Shown in pieces: positions 1 to 5,104 of a stretch of DNA of 5,104 bases (position 1 is its first letter; every line of letters begins with the position of its first letter). The notes under the pieces are model-generated. The model did not search any database, had not been told where the DNA came from, and saw only the letters and a list, made by a program, of their open reading frames with translations. This stretch comes from an uncultured Faecalibacterium sp. (lineage in GTDB: Bacteria; Bacillota; Clostridia; Oscillospirales; Ruminococcaceae). The stretch is from assembly GCA_934553285.1 (NCBI GenBank), contig CAKTFD010000123.1, forward strand, positions 1 to 5,104, written 5' to 3'. A program made the translations under genes and the position numbers.

Positions 1-27
1 GATGAAAGAGAGTGCACGGTGCTGTGA
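1..27 (+). CDS. 3' end of an upstream gene (partial, unidentified)
   Basis: Frame 1 reads DERECTVL and then TGA at 25-27. The A of this stop is the first base of the aminotransferase ATG, giving a TGATG overlap typical of translationally coupled genes. Only eight codons are visible, so the product cannot be identified. In related Firmicutes an Lrp/AsnC-type regulator often precedes this kind of aminotransferase, and an acidic, short C-terminus would fit, but that is inference. Frame 2 also reaches a stop (38-40), so the assignment rests mainly on the clean stop/start overlap. Confidence 0.4.
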   Translation, partial: DERECTVL

Positions 28-1211
28 TGGACTACGATAAACTGATCGCGCCTGCCGCCAAGGCCATGCGCCCCTCCGGCATCCGCAAATTTTTTGATCT
101 GGCTGCCGAAATGCCCGAGTGCATCAGCCTTGGCGTGGGCGAGCCGGACTTCAAGACCCCCTGGGCAGTGCGGGAAGCAGGCATCGAGAGCCTGGAGCAT
201 GGCCGCACCCGCTATACCTCCAATGCAGGCCTGAAAGAACTGCGCATCGAGATCAGCCGCTATCTGGAGCGGCGGATGGGCCTGCGCTACGACCCCATGC
301 GCGAGATCCTGGTGACTGTGGGCGGCAGCGAAGCCATTGATATGTGCATCCGCACCCTGGTACAGCCCGGGGACGAGGTAATTATCCCGGAGCCGTGCTT
401 TGTGTGCTATGAGCCGATCACCACCCTGTCCGGCGGCGTGCCGGTGCACGTTGCCTGCCGCCAGGAGGATGAGTTCCGCCTGCGGGCCGAGGTGCTGAAA
501 GCTGCCATCACCCCCCGCACGAAGCTGGTGATCATGCCCTTCCCCAACAACCCCACCGGTGCGGTGATGGAACGGGCAGACCTGGAAGCCGTTGCCGAGG
601 TGCTGCGCGGCACCGATATCATGGTGCTGTCGGACGAGATCTACGCAGAGCTGAACTACGGCCTGCGGCCCCATGTATCCATTGCGACCCTGCCCGGCAT
701 GGCAGAGCGCACCATCGTGGTGAACGGCTTTTCCAAGAGCTACGCCATGACCGGCTGGCGGCTGGGCTACGCCTGCGGCCCGGCCCCCATCCTCAAGATC
801 ATGACCAAGATCCACCAGAGCGCCATCATGAGCGCGCCCACCACCAGCCAGTATGCCGCCATCACCGCCCTGCGGGAGTGCGATGGCGAGATCGACCGGA
901 TGCGGGACGAATACAATATGCGCCGCCGTCTGGTGGTGCGCGGCTTCAACGATATGGGCCTGACCTGCTTTGAGCCGCGGGGCGCGTTTTACGCCTTTCC
1001 CTGCATCCGCTCCACCGGCATGAGCAGCCAGGAGTTCTGCACCCGGCTGCTGGAACAGAAGCATGTTGCCGTCATCCCCGGCGATGCTTTTGGCGCATCC
1101 GGCGAGGGCTATGTCCGGGTCTCCTACGCCTATAGCGTGGAGCACCTGACCGAGGCGCTCAAGCGCATCCGGGAATTTCTGGAGGAAAACGATATCTGCC
1201 ACGGCAACTGA
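27..1211 (+). CDS. PLP-dependent class I/II aminotransferase
   Basis: Predicted cytosolic fold-type I aminotransferase of 394 residues, a normal length for the aspartate-aminotransferase superfamily. It would move an amino group between an amino acid and a 2-oxo acid using pyridoxal phosphate. Visible landmarks, numbered from the ATG at 27, are: PSGIRKFFDLA near 16-26; GVGEPDF near 36-42; the RYTSNAG substrate-side motif near 62-68; GGSEAI near 99-104 for phosphate binding; PNNPTG with Asn175; SDEIY with Asp203 and Tyr206 contacting the cofactor ring; SKSYAMTGWRLGY with the Schiff-base Lys237 and Arg245; and YVRVSYA with the carboxylate-binding Arg364. All key residues are present, so it should be active. 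An in-frame GTG at 12 would add five residues, but relatives begin near the M-D-Y motif and the ATG shares an overlap with the upstream stop. Substrate specificity (aspartate, aromatic or other) cannot be read from the sequence, so no symbol is given. It probably forms an operon with ispE. Confidence 0.93.
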   Translation: MDYDKLIAPAAKAMRPSGIRKFFDLAAEMPECISLGVGEPDFKTPWAVREAGIESLEHGRTRYTSNAGLKELRIEISRYLERRMGLRYDPMREILVTVGGSEAIDMCIRTLVQPGDEVIIPEPCFVCYEPITTLSGGVPVHVACRQEDEFRLRAEVLKAAITPRTKLVIMPFPNNPTGAVMERADLEAVAEVLRGTDIMVLSDEIYAELNYGLRPHVSIATLPGMAERTIVVNGFSKSYAMTGWRLGYACGPAPILKIMTKIHQSAIMSAPTTSQYAAITALRECDGEIDRMRDEYNMRRRLVVRGFNDMGLTCFEPRGAFYAFPCIRSTGMSSQEFCTRLLEQKHVAVIPGDAFGASGEGYVRVSYAYSVEHLTEALKRIREFLEENDICHGN

Positions 1212-1223
1212 GGAGGAACACAG

Positions 1224-2105
1224 ATGGAACGCAGAAAGCAGAAAAACGCAGTGACGGTGCTGGCACCGGCCAAGCTGAATCTGGCGCTGGATGTGGTGGG
1301 CCTGCTGCCCAACGGCTACCATGCGCTGGATATGACCATGCAGACCATCACCCTGTACGAGCGGGTGGTGCTGCGCCGCAGCACCGGGCTGGATCTGCAG
1401 CTGCCGGGCAGTCTTGTGCAGCCCAACGATAAAAACACCGCCATCAAGGCGGCGCTGGCGTTTTTCCACTACACCGGCCTGCTGGCGGGTGTGGACATTA
1501 CCATCTATAAAAACACGCCGGTGCGTGCCGGGATGGCCGGCGGCAGTGCGGATGCCGCCGCCGTGCTGGTGGGCCTGAACGCACTGTACGGCGCAAAGCT
1601 CTCCATGAGCGAGCTGTGTGCGCTGGGTGCCGGGATCGGCGCAGATGTGCCGTTTGCCCTGATGGGCGGCACCTGCCGGGTGCAGGGCGTGGGCGATCTG
1701 ATCAAGGCGCTGCCGCCGGTGCCGGACTGCTGGTTCACCGTGGTGATGCCGGACTACGGCGTATCCACCCCGGAAGCCTTTGCCGCCTACGATACGGTGG
1801 GCAGCAGCACCCACCCGGACTGCGAAGCCCAGGAAGCTGCGATCCGCGCCGGGGATCTGGAGGCAGTGTGCGCCGCCGCCGGCAACGCGCTGGAAGAATG
1901 CAGCGGAGCAAAGGACAACGAAGCGATCAAGGCCCTGCTCCGGGCGCACGGCGCAGTCACCGCACTGATGACCGGCAGCGGCGCGGCGGTGTTCGGCGTA
2001 TTCCGGGACGAAGCTGCAGCCAGAGCAGCCGCTGCGGCGGCACAGCAGCACTGGCCGCAGGTGTATGTTGCCCAGCCGGACCGCGGCGGGGCCAGAGTGA
2101 TCTGA
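1224..2105 (+). CDS. ispE: 4-diphosphocytidyl-2-C-methyl-D-erythritol kinase
   Basis: GHMP-family kinase of 293 residues, close to the usual length of about 285-300. It phosphorylates the 2-hydroxyl of CDP-methylerythritol with ATP, the fourth step of the MEP (non-mevalonate) route to isopentenyl diphosphate. Visible motifs are: APAKLNLALDV near 14-23 with the conserved Lys17; NGYH near 30-33 for substrate contact; the glycine-rich ATP loop GMAGGSADAA near 103-112; GADVPF near 139-144 with the catalytic Asp141; and the C-terminal GHMP motif TGSGAAVFG near 250-258. The basic N-terminus before the PAK motif is slightly longer than in E. coli. Start choice is firm: AGGAGGA at 1211-1217 lies six bases before the ATG and overlaps the aminotransferase stop, so the two genes are very likely co-transcribed and coupled. 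An alanine-rich run near 263-273 is a family-tolerated helix. A strong hairpin with a T-run follows the stop. Confidence 0.97.
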   Translation: MERRKQKNAVTVLAPAKLNLALDVVGLLPNGYHALDMTMQTITLYERVVLRRSTGLDLQLPGSLVQPNDKNTAIKAALAFFHYTGLLAGVDITIYKNTPVRAGMAGGSADAAAVLVGLNALYGAKLSMSELCALGAGIGADVPFALMGGTCRVQGVGDLIKALPPVPDCWFTVVMPDYGVSTPEAFAAYDTVGSSTHPDCEAQEAAIRAGDLEAVCAAAGNALEECSGAKDNEAIKALLRAHGAVTALMTGSGAAVFGVFRDEAAARAAAAAAQQHWPQVYVAQPDRGGARVI

Positions 2106-2117
2106 TCCGATGCATAA

Positions 2118-2166
2118 ACCTCCTTCCCCAGGGGCAGACTAGCCCCAAAGGAAGGAGGTCTTTTTT
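2118..2166 (+). terminator. Intrinsic terminator after ispE that also contains the next gene's RBS
   Basis: A perfect ten-base-pair stem joins ACCTCCTTCC (2118-2127) to GGAAGGAGGT (2150-2159). Above a small CCA/AAA internal loop is a second stem, GGGGC (2131-2135) with GCCCC (2142-2146), closed by AGACTA. CTTTTTT follows at 2160-2166. It begins 12 bases after the ispE stop and has all the parts of a Rho-independent terminator. The descending arm is at the same time the Shine-Dalgarno sequence of the DUF378 gene, whose GTG starts immediately after the T-run. Confidence 0.85.
2150..2159 (+). promoter_or_regulatory. Shine-Dalgarno sequence sequestered in the terminator stem
   Basis: GGAAGGAGGT is a near-perfect complement of the 16S rRNA 3' end and sits seven bases before the GTG at 2167, an ideal distance. 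All ten bases are paired in the hairpin at 2118-2159, so in a read-through transcript the site would be masked unless the stem opens or RNA initiates inside it. It decides the unusual GTG start. Confidence 0.75.
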
Positions 2167-2373
2167 GTGCAGACTTTTTATAAAATCTGCCTGCTCCTGC
2201 TGATCGTGGGCGGCGTGAACTGGGGGCTTGTGGGGCTGTTCCAGTTCGATTTTGTGGGCTGGCTGCTGGGTGGCAGCGCCTCCGTCTGGTCCCGCATCGT
2301 GTTTGCGCTGGTGGGCCTGGCAGCCCTTGGCTGCATCCCGGAGCTGTTTGCCGACCCGGAGGAAGAAGCATAA
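2167..2373 (+). CDS. DUF378 family small membrane protein
   Basis: A 68-residue protein with two predicted transmembrane helices, about residues 5-25 and 41-58. The family hallmark GGVNWGLVGLF lies near 15-25; DUF378 proteins are typically 60-80 residues and carry an N-W-G-L-V-G motif in the first helix. A turn rich in aromatic and glycine residues (FDFVGWLLGG, near 27-36) separates the helices, and an acidic tail ends the protein. It should sit in the cytoplasmic membrane. No biochemical function is established for the family. The start is GTG, chosen because an ideal ribosome-binding site lies seven bases upstream and the first helix begins at once. There is almost no room for a promoter between the ispE stop and the hairpin, so expression may depend on read-through or on a promoter inside ispE. 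Confidence 0.88.
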   Translation: MQTFYKICLLLLIVGGVNWGLVGLFQFDFVGWLLGGSASVWSRIVFALVGLAALGCIPELFADPEEEA

Positions 2374-2414
2374 AAAACGGCTGCTGCACTGAAAGCCATG
2401 TGCAGCAGCCGTTT
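2372..2414 (-). terminator. Convergent hairpin terminator between the DUF378 and GGDEF genes
   Basis: A 15-base-pair perfect stem runs from AAACGGCTGCTGCAC (2375-2389) to GTGCAGCAGCCGTTT (2400-2414) with a ten-base loop. Read on the minus strand it is followed by six T's (complement of 2372-2377), so it is best as the terminator of the GGDEF gene, whose stop lies about 45 bases upstream. On the plus strand only three T's follow, so it would be weaker for the DUF378 transcript. The DUF378 stop codon (2371-2373) merges into the A-tract. Confidence 0.85.
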
Positions 2415-2459
2415 GCGCGTTACCACGTTTCGGTAAAAAATGCTTTCTCAGGCGGTGAT

Positions 2460-4046
2460 TCAAATGGAACGAGCGGTATCCTTTAGCATTTTTTTGTTTT
2501 TGTACATTTCCTCATCAGCACAGTGTATGAGCGCTTCCAGATCTTTTTCTTCGGCATCGGTCCAGACATGCCCCATTGCAACAGAAACGGGAATGTCGCT
2601 TTGAGTGTCTGCAAAATCGATTGCGGCTCTGACCTGTTTTAGGATCTCCTCGGTTTCAGCGGCGGTCTTGTTTTTCAGAATGATCACAAACTCATCGCCG
2701 CCGATCCGGTAGCACTGCCCGTTATGTCCGACTGCGTTTCTCATACATTTTGCAATCGTGATAATAAGCTCGTCGCCTTTATTGTGTCCCCGCGTATCAT
2801 TGATTTTTTTTAGATTATTGGCATCCATCATGATGTAGGAGATCATTCCGGGGAAAATGGCGTTGTTTTTATTTTCCTCCAGAAATGCCGTGCGGTTGCC
2901 AAGGCCGGTCATGGTATCCATGTAGGCCATACGCTCATAAATTTTAACATTTGCGTTTTCCAGCATCTGTTCATACAGCACAATACAGGCGGCATTGATC
3001 AGAAATGCCACGAACAACACGATGCCAACAGAATAAATATAGGAGTAGCTCATCATGTTACCGGAATAAAATAGAAGAAGTGCCAGAATGCTGCAAACAC
3101 AGTAAGCGGTGCAGCCGTTGATGACCCGTTGCAGTTTAATATCTTTGTGCTTTTGGTTCTCGCGGAGGCCGATTCGTATCATCAGCAGGAGTGTTGCCGT
3201 CATCAGTAGATGCTCACAGATCAGGATGAGGACTGTTGAAAACGCTCCGCCGATATAATTTACCACATAAAGAGCTAAGGTGAACACAAATATTCTGCGC
3301 ATTACGGAGAGTATTTTAGTTTGGCTTGGTATGATCTCTTTGATAAAGCCCAAAAGCGGAATGGGAAGCGTAAAGATAGACAGGAACGAAATCAGCTCGA
3401 CCATACCGGTGCGCTGCGTGACCAACAGCAGCAGCTGCGAATCTGTCACGACCCACAGACCCTCGATCAGAATATAGCTGCCAAGATTCCACAATGCACG
3501 GTGTATCTTTTTAGTTTCTTCCGCTCTCATGTAAAGGCTTGCAACGAGACACATTCCGCCGAGAATAAGCGACAAAACCCCGATGAACACGGCGTACAGA
3601 TCATCCCGAAGGATCTGCCGGTACACACCATTTTTGTCTCCGATCAGGATACCGGAAGTTTTGATATCAGTAAGACTTTCTTCGGTTGCGCCGATAAAGT
3701 GGATCGTTAGGCTGTCATCGGAGGGAATATCAAACAGATGAACGGCACCATCTCTTTTGCCACTTTTGTGGTACAGTATGTTGTTTCCCACACGGACATC
3801 ATAATCGTTCCAGTGAGTCCGGAGCAGCAAGACCCATTCCGCGTGTTCGCCGCGATCCGACAGACTGAAAGTGAATACTGCCGTAGAAACACCATCCACA
3901 GCATCAAATGTCCATTCGCCTGCAGGGGCAGATACTCTTCCCGTAAAGATTCTGTCGGGAACCTTTTCGTATCTGCCGCAGATATACAATGCGGTCACAA
4001 TAAAAAAGATGATGAAAACGGTTACTGCAATGCACGGTTTTTTCAT
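2460..4046 (-). CDS. Membrane-bound 7TM sensor diguanylate cyclase (GGDEF)
   Basis: Predicted to make cyclic di-GMP from two GTP at the inner face of the membrane in response to an external signal. Numbering is from the ATG at 4046 (528 residues). A basic start and hydrophobic segment at 4-23 act as signal anchor. A beta-rich extracytoplasmic domain at about 24-145 contains DGVSTAVFTFSL and HFIGATEE stretches. Seven hydrophobic segments follow (about 149-172, 185-203, 215-239, 251-268, 270-291, 311-328 and 335-358), an arrangement like 7TMR-DISM receptors. The GGDEF domain spans about 376-521 and shows MTGLGNR (379-385), the metal aspartate in MMDANNLKKIND (Asp408), GHNKGDE (Asp425), RIGGDEF (GGDEF at 449-453) and the terminal ADEEMYKNK. 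Catalytic residues look intact. The inhibitory RxxD site before GGDEF is absent. The ligand is unknown. An in-frame start at 4187 would overlap the neighbouring gene, and ATG 4067 has no ribosome-binding site; ATG 4046 has only a weak one (AAAAGA). The gene is clearly AT-richer than its neighbours. Confidence 0.92.
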   Translation of the reverse strand: MKKPCIAVTVFIIFFIVTALYICGRYEKVPDRIFTGRVSAPAGEWTFDAVDGVSTAVFTFSLSDRGEHAEWVLLLRTHWNDYDVRVGNNILYHKSGKRDGAVHLFDIPSDDSLTIHFIGATEESLTDIKTSGILIGDKNGVYRQILRDDLYAVFIGVLSLILGGMCLVASLYMRAEETKKIHRALWNLGSYILIEGLWVVTDSQLLLLVTQRTGMVELISFLSIFTLPIPLLGFIKEIIPSQTKILSVMRRIFVFTLALYVVNYIGGAFSTVLILICEHLLMTATLLLMIRIGLRENQKHKDIKLQRVINGCTAYCVCSILALLLFYSGNMMSYSYIYSVGIVLFVAFLINAACIVLYEQMLENANVKIYERMAYMDTMTGLGNRTAFLEENKNNAIFPGMISYIMMDANNLKKINDTRGHNKGDELIITIAKCMRNAVGHNGQCYRIGGDEFVIILKNKTAAETEEILKQVRAAIDFADTQSDIPVSVAMGHVWTDAEEKDLEALIHCADEEMYKNKKMLKDTARSI

Positions 4047-4101
4047 AGGAATTCTTTTCGCTTGCATTTTTGTGCGATTTGATAAGTGCAGGACACCGCA
4101 C

Positions 4102-4143
4102 AAAACGCAGAGCACTACCGTGGCGGTGGTGCCCTGCGTTTTT
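4102..4143 (-). terminator. Hairpin terminator between the redoxin and GGDEF genes
   Basis: Left arm 4102-4119 (AAAACGCAGAGCACTACC) pairs with right arm 4125-4143 around the loop GTGGC (4120-4124), with one mismatch and one G-U pair on either strand. On the minus strand it lies about 25 bases past the redoxin stop and ends in GCGTTTTG. On the plus strand the same stem ends in GCGTTTTT, so it can act both ways. It should separate the redoxin transcript from the GGDEF gene, which then needs its own promoter in 4047-4101. I see no convincing -35/-10 pair there. Confidence 0.7.
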
Positions 4144-4167
4144 ACACGGGTATCCCAGTGCGTTATT

Positions 4168-4812
4168 TTACCGGTCGTTATCCACATCGTCCCAGCCGAT
4201 AAGGTCGGGCAGGGTGAGTGTTTCGTCCGAGCAGTGATGGCTGGTGCGGCGCTGCTCGGTGGCTTTGGTGTGCACCACCTCGCGGGCCAGCTCCCGGATG
4301 GCGGTGCAGTCCTCCGGCAGGTCGGTCTGGCTGCGGCCGGAGTGGGTGAACAGGATCTTGCCCAGGTGCCCCACGATCAGGGTCATGGGCAGGATCTGGG
4401 GAGCATTGCGGTCGTATTTGTACCCGGCATCCCGGGCGTTTTTGTAGATGCGCTGGGCAGAAAAGCTCCAGCTCAGCAGCCCGCGGGCCTGCTCCACGCC
4501 CAGGTAGCTGTACAGCACGCCCGGCGCATCGCAGATGATGGGAAACGGAAACTCCATGCCCTGGGTGGCCTTAGCCACCAGCTGCGGGGAGGAGCGCACC
4601 ACGCAGGCCAGCCGTACGCCGCGCAGCCGGGGCAGGGTCTTCAGGTAGCGGGTCAGGTATTCCCGGCTGACGGGATGGTCGAACCCGGGCAGAAAGATCA
4701 TGCACAGAGGCTCGGTGCCCTCACACAGCGCGTAAAAATCGTTGCCCGGGGTGGTGGGGGTATCGTAGGTGAACCGTGGGATGGAGGTACCAACCAGGTG
4801 TTCGGAACTCAT
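4168..4812 (-). CDS. Redoxin-domain protein lacking the peroxidatic cysteine
   Basis: A cytosolic protein of 214 residues with a thioredoxin-like (AhpC/TSA, redoxin) fold. Residues are numbered from the ATG at 4812. The strand and loop normally holding the peroxidatic Cys read LCMIFLPGFDHPVSREYL (about 36-53): the F-x-P-G/D frame is kept but the position expected to carry V-C-P-T/x has no Cys. Later landmarks of the fold are FPIICDAPGVLYSYLGV (near 90-106, compared with the usual P-x-x-x-D-x-x-G-x-x-Y-x-x-L-G-V) and MTLIVGHLGKILFTHSGRSQTDLP (near 143-166). The C-terminal tail DLIGWDDVDNDR is acidic. Six cysteines (about 30, 37, 70, 94, 169, 194) are present elsewhere, none in a CxxC pair. It may be a degenerate peroxiredoxin, a binding protein or an electron-transfer variant; no activity should be assumed. 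Start: AAAGGA at 4827-4832 lies 14 bases before ATG 4812, rather far. ATG 4827 overlaps that site, and an in-frame ATG at 4881 lies inside a terminator stem. Confidence 0.75.
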   Translation of the reverse strand: MSSEHLVGTSIPRFTYDTPTTPGNDFYALCEGTEPLCMIFLPGFDHPVSREYLTRYLKTLPRLRGVRLACVVRSSPQLVAKATQGMEFPFPIICDAPGVLYSYLGVEQARGLLSWSFSAQRIYKNARDAGYKYDRNAPQILPMTLIVGHLGKILFTHSGRSQTDLPEDCTAIRELAREVVHTKATEQRRTSHHCSDETLTLPDLIGWDDVDNDR

Positions 4813-4826
4813 GCCGCAATTGCACA

Positions 4827-4832
4827 TCCTTT
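4827..4832 (-). promoter_or_regulatory. Ribosome-binding site of the redoxin gene
   Basis: AAAGGA on the minus strand is the only Shine-Dalgarno-like sequence between the terminator T-run and the gene. It supports the start at 4812, although the 14-base spacing is long. It excludes the start at 4827, which it overlaps. It begins about ten bases after the end of the RNA terminator, leaving no room for a promoter between the two. Confidence 0.5.
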
Positions 4833-4843
4833 CAAGTGGTAAT

Positions 4844-4891
4844 AAAAAATCCACAGCCGTACCCCGTACTGCAGGGCACAAGCGGTGGATT
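4844..4891 (-). terminator. Intrinsic terminator of the structured RNA, upstream of the redoxin gene
   Basis: On the minus strand AATCCAC (4891-4885) pairs with GTGGATT (4854-4848), an inner stem GTGCCC (4879-4874) pairs with GGGTAC (4864-4859) including one G-U pair, and TTTTTT (4849-4844) follows. The G-U pair would be an A-C mismatch on the plus strand and only the minus strand has the T-run, so the direction is clear. It either ends an independent RNA or attenuates transcription into the redoxin gene. Confidence 0.8.
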
Positions 4892-5104
4892 GGATTACTA
4901 TAAAGATCCCGCCCGGTCGTCTGCGGTCAATCAAACCTACCCTTGCGGACAGGTGGGTGCCCTGTCACCGGAATCGCGCTTCCTCATCGAACCTCCATGG
5001 TCGACCCATGGCGGGGAGGTCTGCAATCCGCCGGCGAACGCCGGGCTCCCGTTGAATGATTAGTAGGATCATATAAACCGCAACAAATCGAGCCGGGCAG
5101 GAAG
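4844..5104 (-). ncRNA. Structured RNA of unidentified class (5' end outside the window)
   Basis: No convincing protein gene lies here, but the region folds well on the minus strand. The closing stem pairs the complement of 5093-5102 with that of 4907-4916 (ten pairs, one G-U). It continues through 5089-5091 with 4917-4919, 5077-5082 with 4922-4927, and 5063-5067 with 4936-4940, separated by internal loops. Inside are hairpins 5031-5044 (CCGGCG/CGCCGG), 4991-5020 (ACCTCC/GGAGGT with an inner ATGG/CCAT stem) and 4948-4966 (GACAGG/CCTGTC). G-U pairs in the closing stem would be mismatches on the other strand, which supports minus orientation together with the terminator at 4844-4891. The multibranched interior argues against 6S RNA. 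I do not find the conserved cores of RNase P RNA, tmRNA or SRP RNA (no GGAAG-AGCA tetraloop motif), nor a T-box sequence. It could be a less familiar Firmicute ncRNA (raiA RNA is one candidate to test) or a riboswitch-like leader. Confidence 0.6.

Noticed and set aside
1616..2203. 195-residue open frame overlapping ispE
   Set aside because: It is very rich in Arg, Gly and Cys with no recognisable motif, lies in another frame of a clear ispE, and runs through the terminator.
1787..2463. 200- and 168-residue open frames on the minus strand
   Set aside because: They are antisense to ispE and DUF378, pass through two hairpins, and show low-complexity Ala/Pro/Arg composition.
4047..4187. Longer N-terminus of the GGDEF protein (47 extra residues)
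   Set aside because: It would overlap the redoxin stop and be translated through the hairpin at 4102-4143. The signal-anchor-like M-K-K start at 4046 is a better beginning.
3871..4842. 323-residue open frame on the plus strand
   Set aside because: It is antisense to both the redoxin gene and the start of the GGDEF gene and crosses the hairpin at 4102-4143. Its A/G/H/Q-rich composition is that of a reverse-complement shadow of a GC-rich gene.
4991..5020. Two CCATGG palindromes (4995-5000 and 5006-5011) as a protein-binding site or repeat
   Set aside because: They are explained as the two arms of a hairpin within the structured RNA.
4776..5063. 95-residue open frame on the plus strand over the RNA region
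   Set aside because: No ribosome-binding site and no recognisable domain; it runs antisense through the redoxin start, a terminator and the paired stems of the structured RNA.
4991..5104. Plus-strand SRP RNA (CGGGGAGGT and CTGCAATCCGC resemble parts of large bacterial SRP RNA)
   Set aside because: The intervening helix sequence is missing, the GGAAG-AGCA motif is not visible, and both the terminator and the G-U pairs indicate the minus strand. The resemblance is short and may be chance.
4844..5104. 6S RNA, RNase P RNA, tmRNA or T-box leader on the minus strand
   Set aside because: Interior hairpins form a multibranched fold unlike 6S. There is no GAGGAAAGTCC or ACAGAA core of RNase P, no tmRNA tag or acceptor end, and no T-box sequence. 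A portion beyond 5104 is unseen, so this is provisional.

Overview
The window looks like chromosome of a GC-rich gut Firmicute of the Oscillospiraceae/Ruminococcaceae type. Faecalibacterium is my best guess, but this is inferred from protein style and was not searched. Supporting signs are strong AGGAGG ribosome-binding sites, an MEP-pathway isoprenoid gene, a DUF378 membrane peptide and a 7TM-GGDEF protein of the kind common in these bacteria.

Left half, plus strand (1-2373). The last few codons of an unidentified upstream gene end in a TGATG overlap with a PLP-dependent class I/II aminotransferase (27-1211). Twelve bases later comes ispE (1224-2105), with its ribosome-binding site overlapping the aminotransferase stop. 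A GC-rich hairpin followed by six T's then closes this unit. That hairpin also contains the whole Shine-Dalgarno sequence of the next gene, a 68-residue two-helix DUF378 protein (GTG start at 2167), so terminator and ribosome-binding site are the same DNA.

Right half, minus strand (2460-5104). A membrane diguanylate cyclase (about 4046-2460) has an extracytoplasmic domain, seven helices and an intact GGDEF active site but no RxxD inhibitory site. Its gene is visibly lower in GC than its neighbours, which suggests separate ancestry. It faces the DUF378 gene across a long convergent hairpin. Upstream, behind another hairpin terminator, is a redoxin-fold protein (about 4812-4168) that lacks the peroxidatic cysteine motif.

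Beyond the redoxin gene, 4844-5104 has no convincing protein gene. On the minus strand it reads as a structured RNA: the two sides form a long stepped closing stem, several hairpins lie inside, and an intrinsic terminator ends about ten bases before the redoxin ribosome-binding site. Its 5' end lies outside the window. I could not match it to RNase P RNA, tmRNA, SRP RNA, 6S RNA or a riboswitch class I know well. It is the most interesting element here: either an independent ncRNA or a cis-acting leader of the redoxin gene.

The plus-strand genes form one metabolic unit (amino-acid and isoprenoid precursor metabolism). I see no obvious functional link between them and the minus-strand signalling and redoxin genes.
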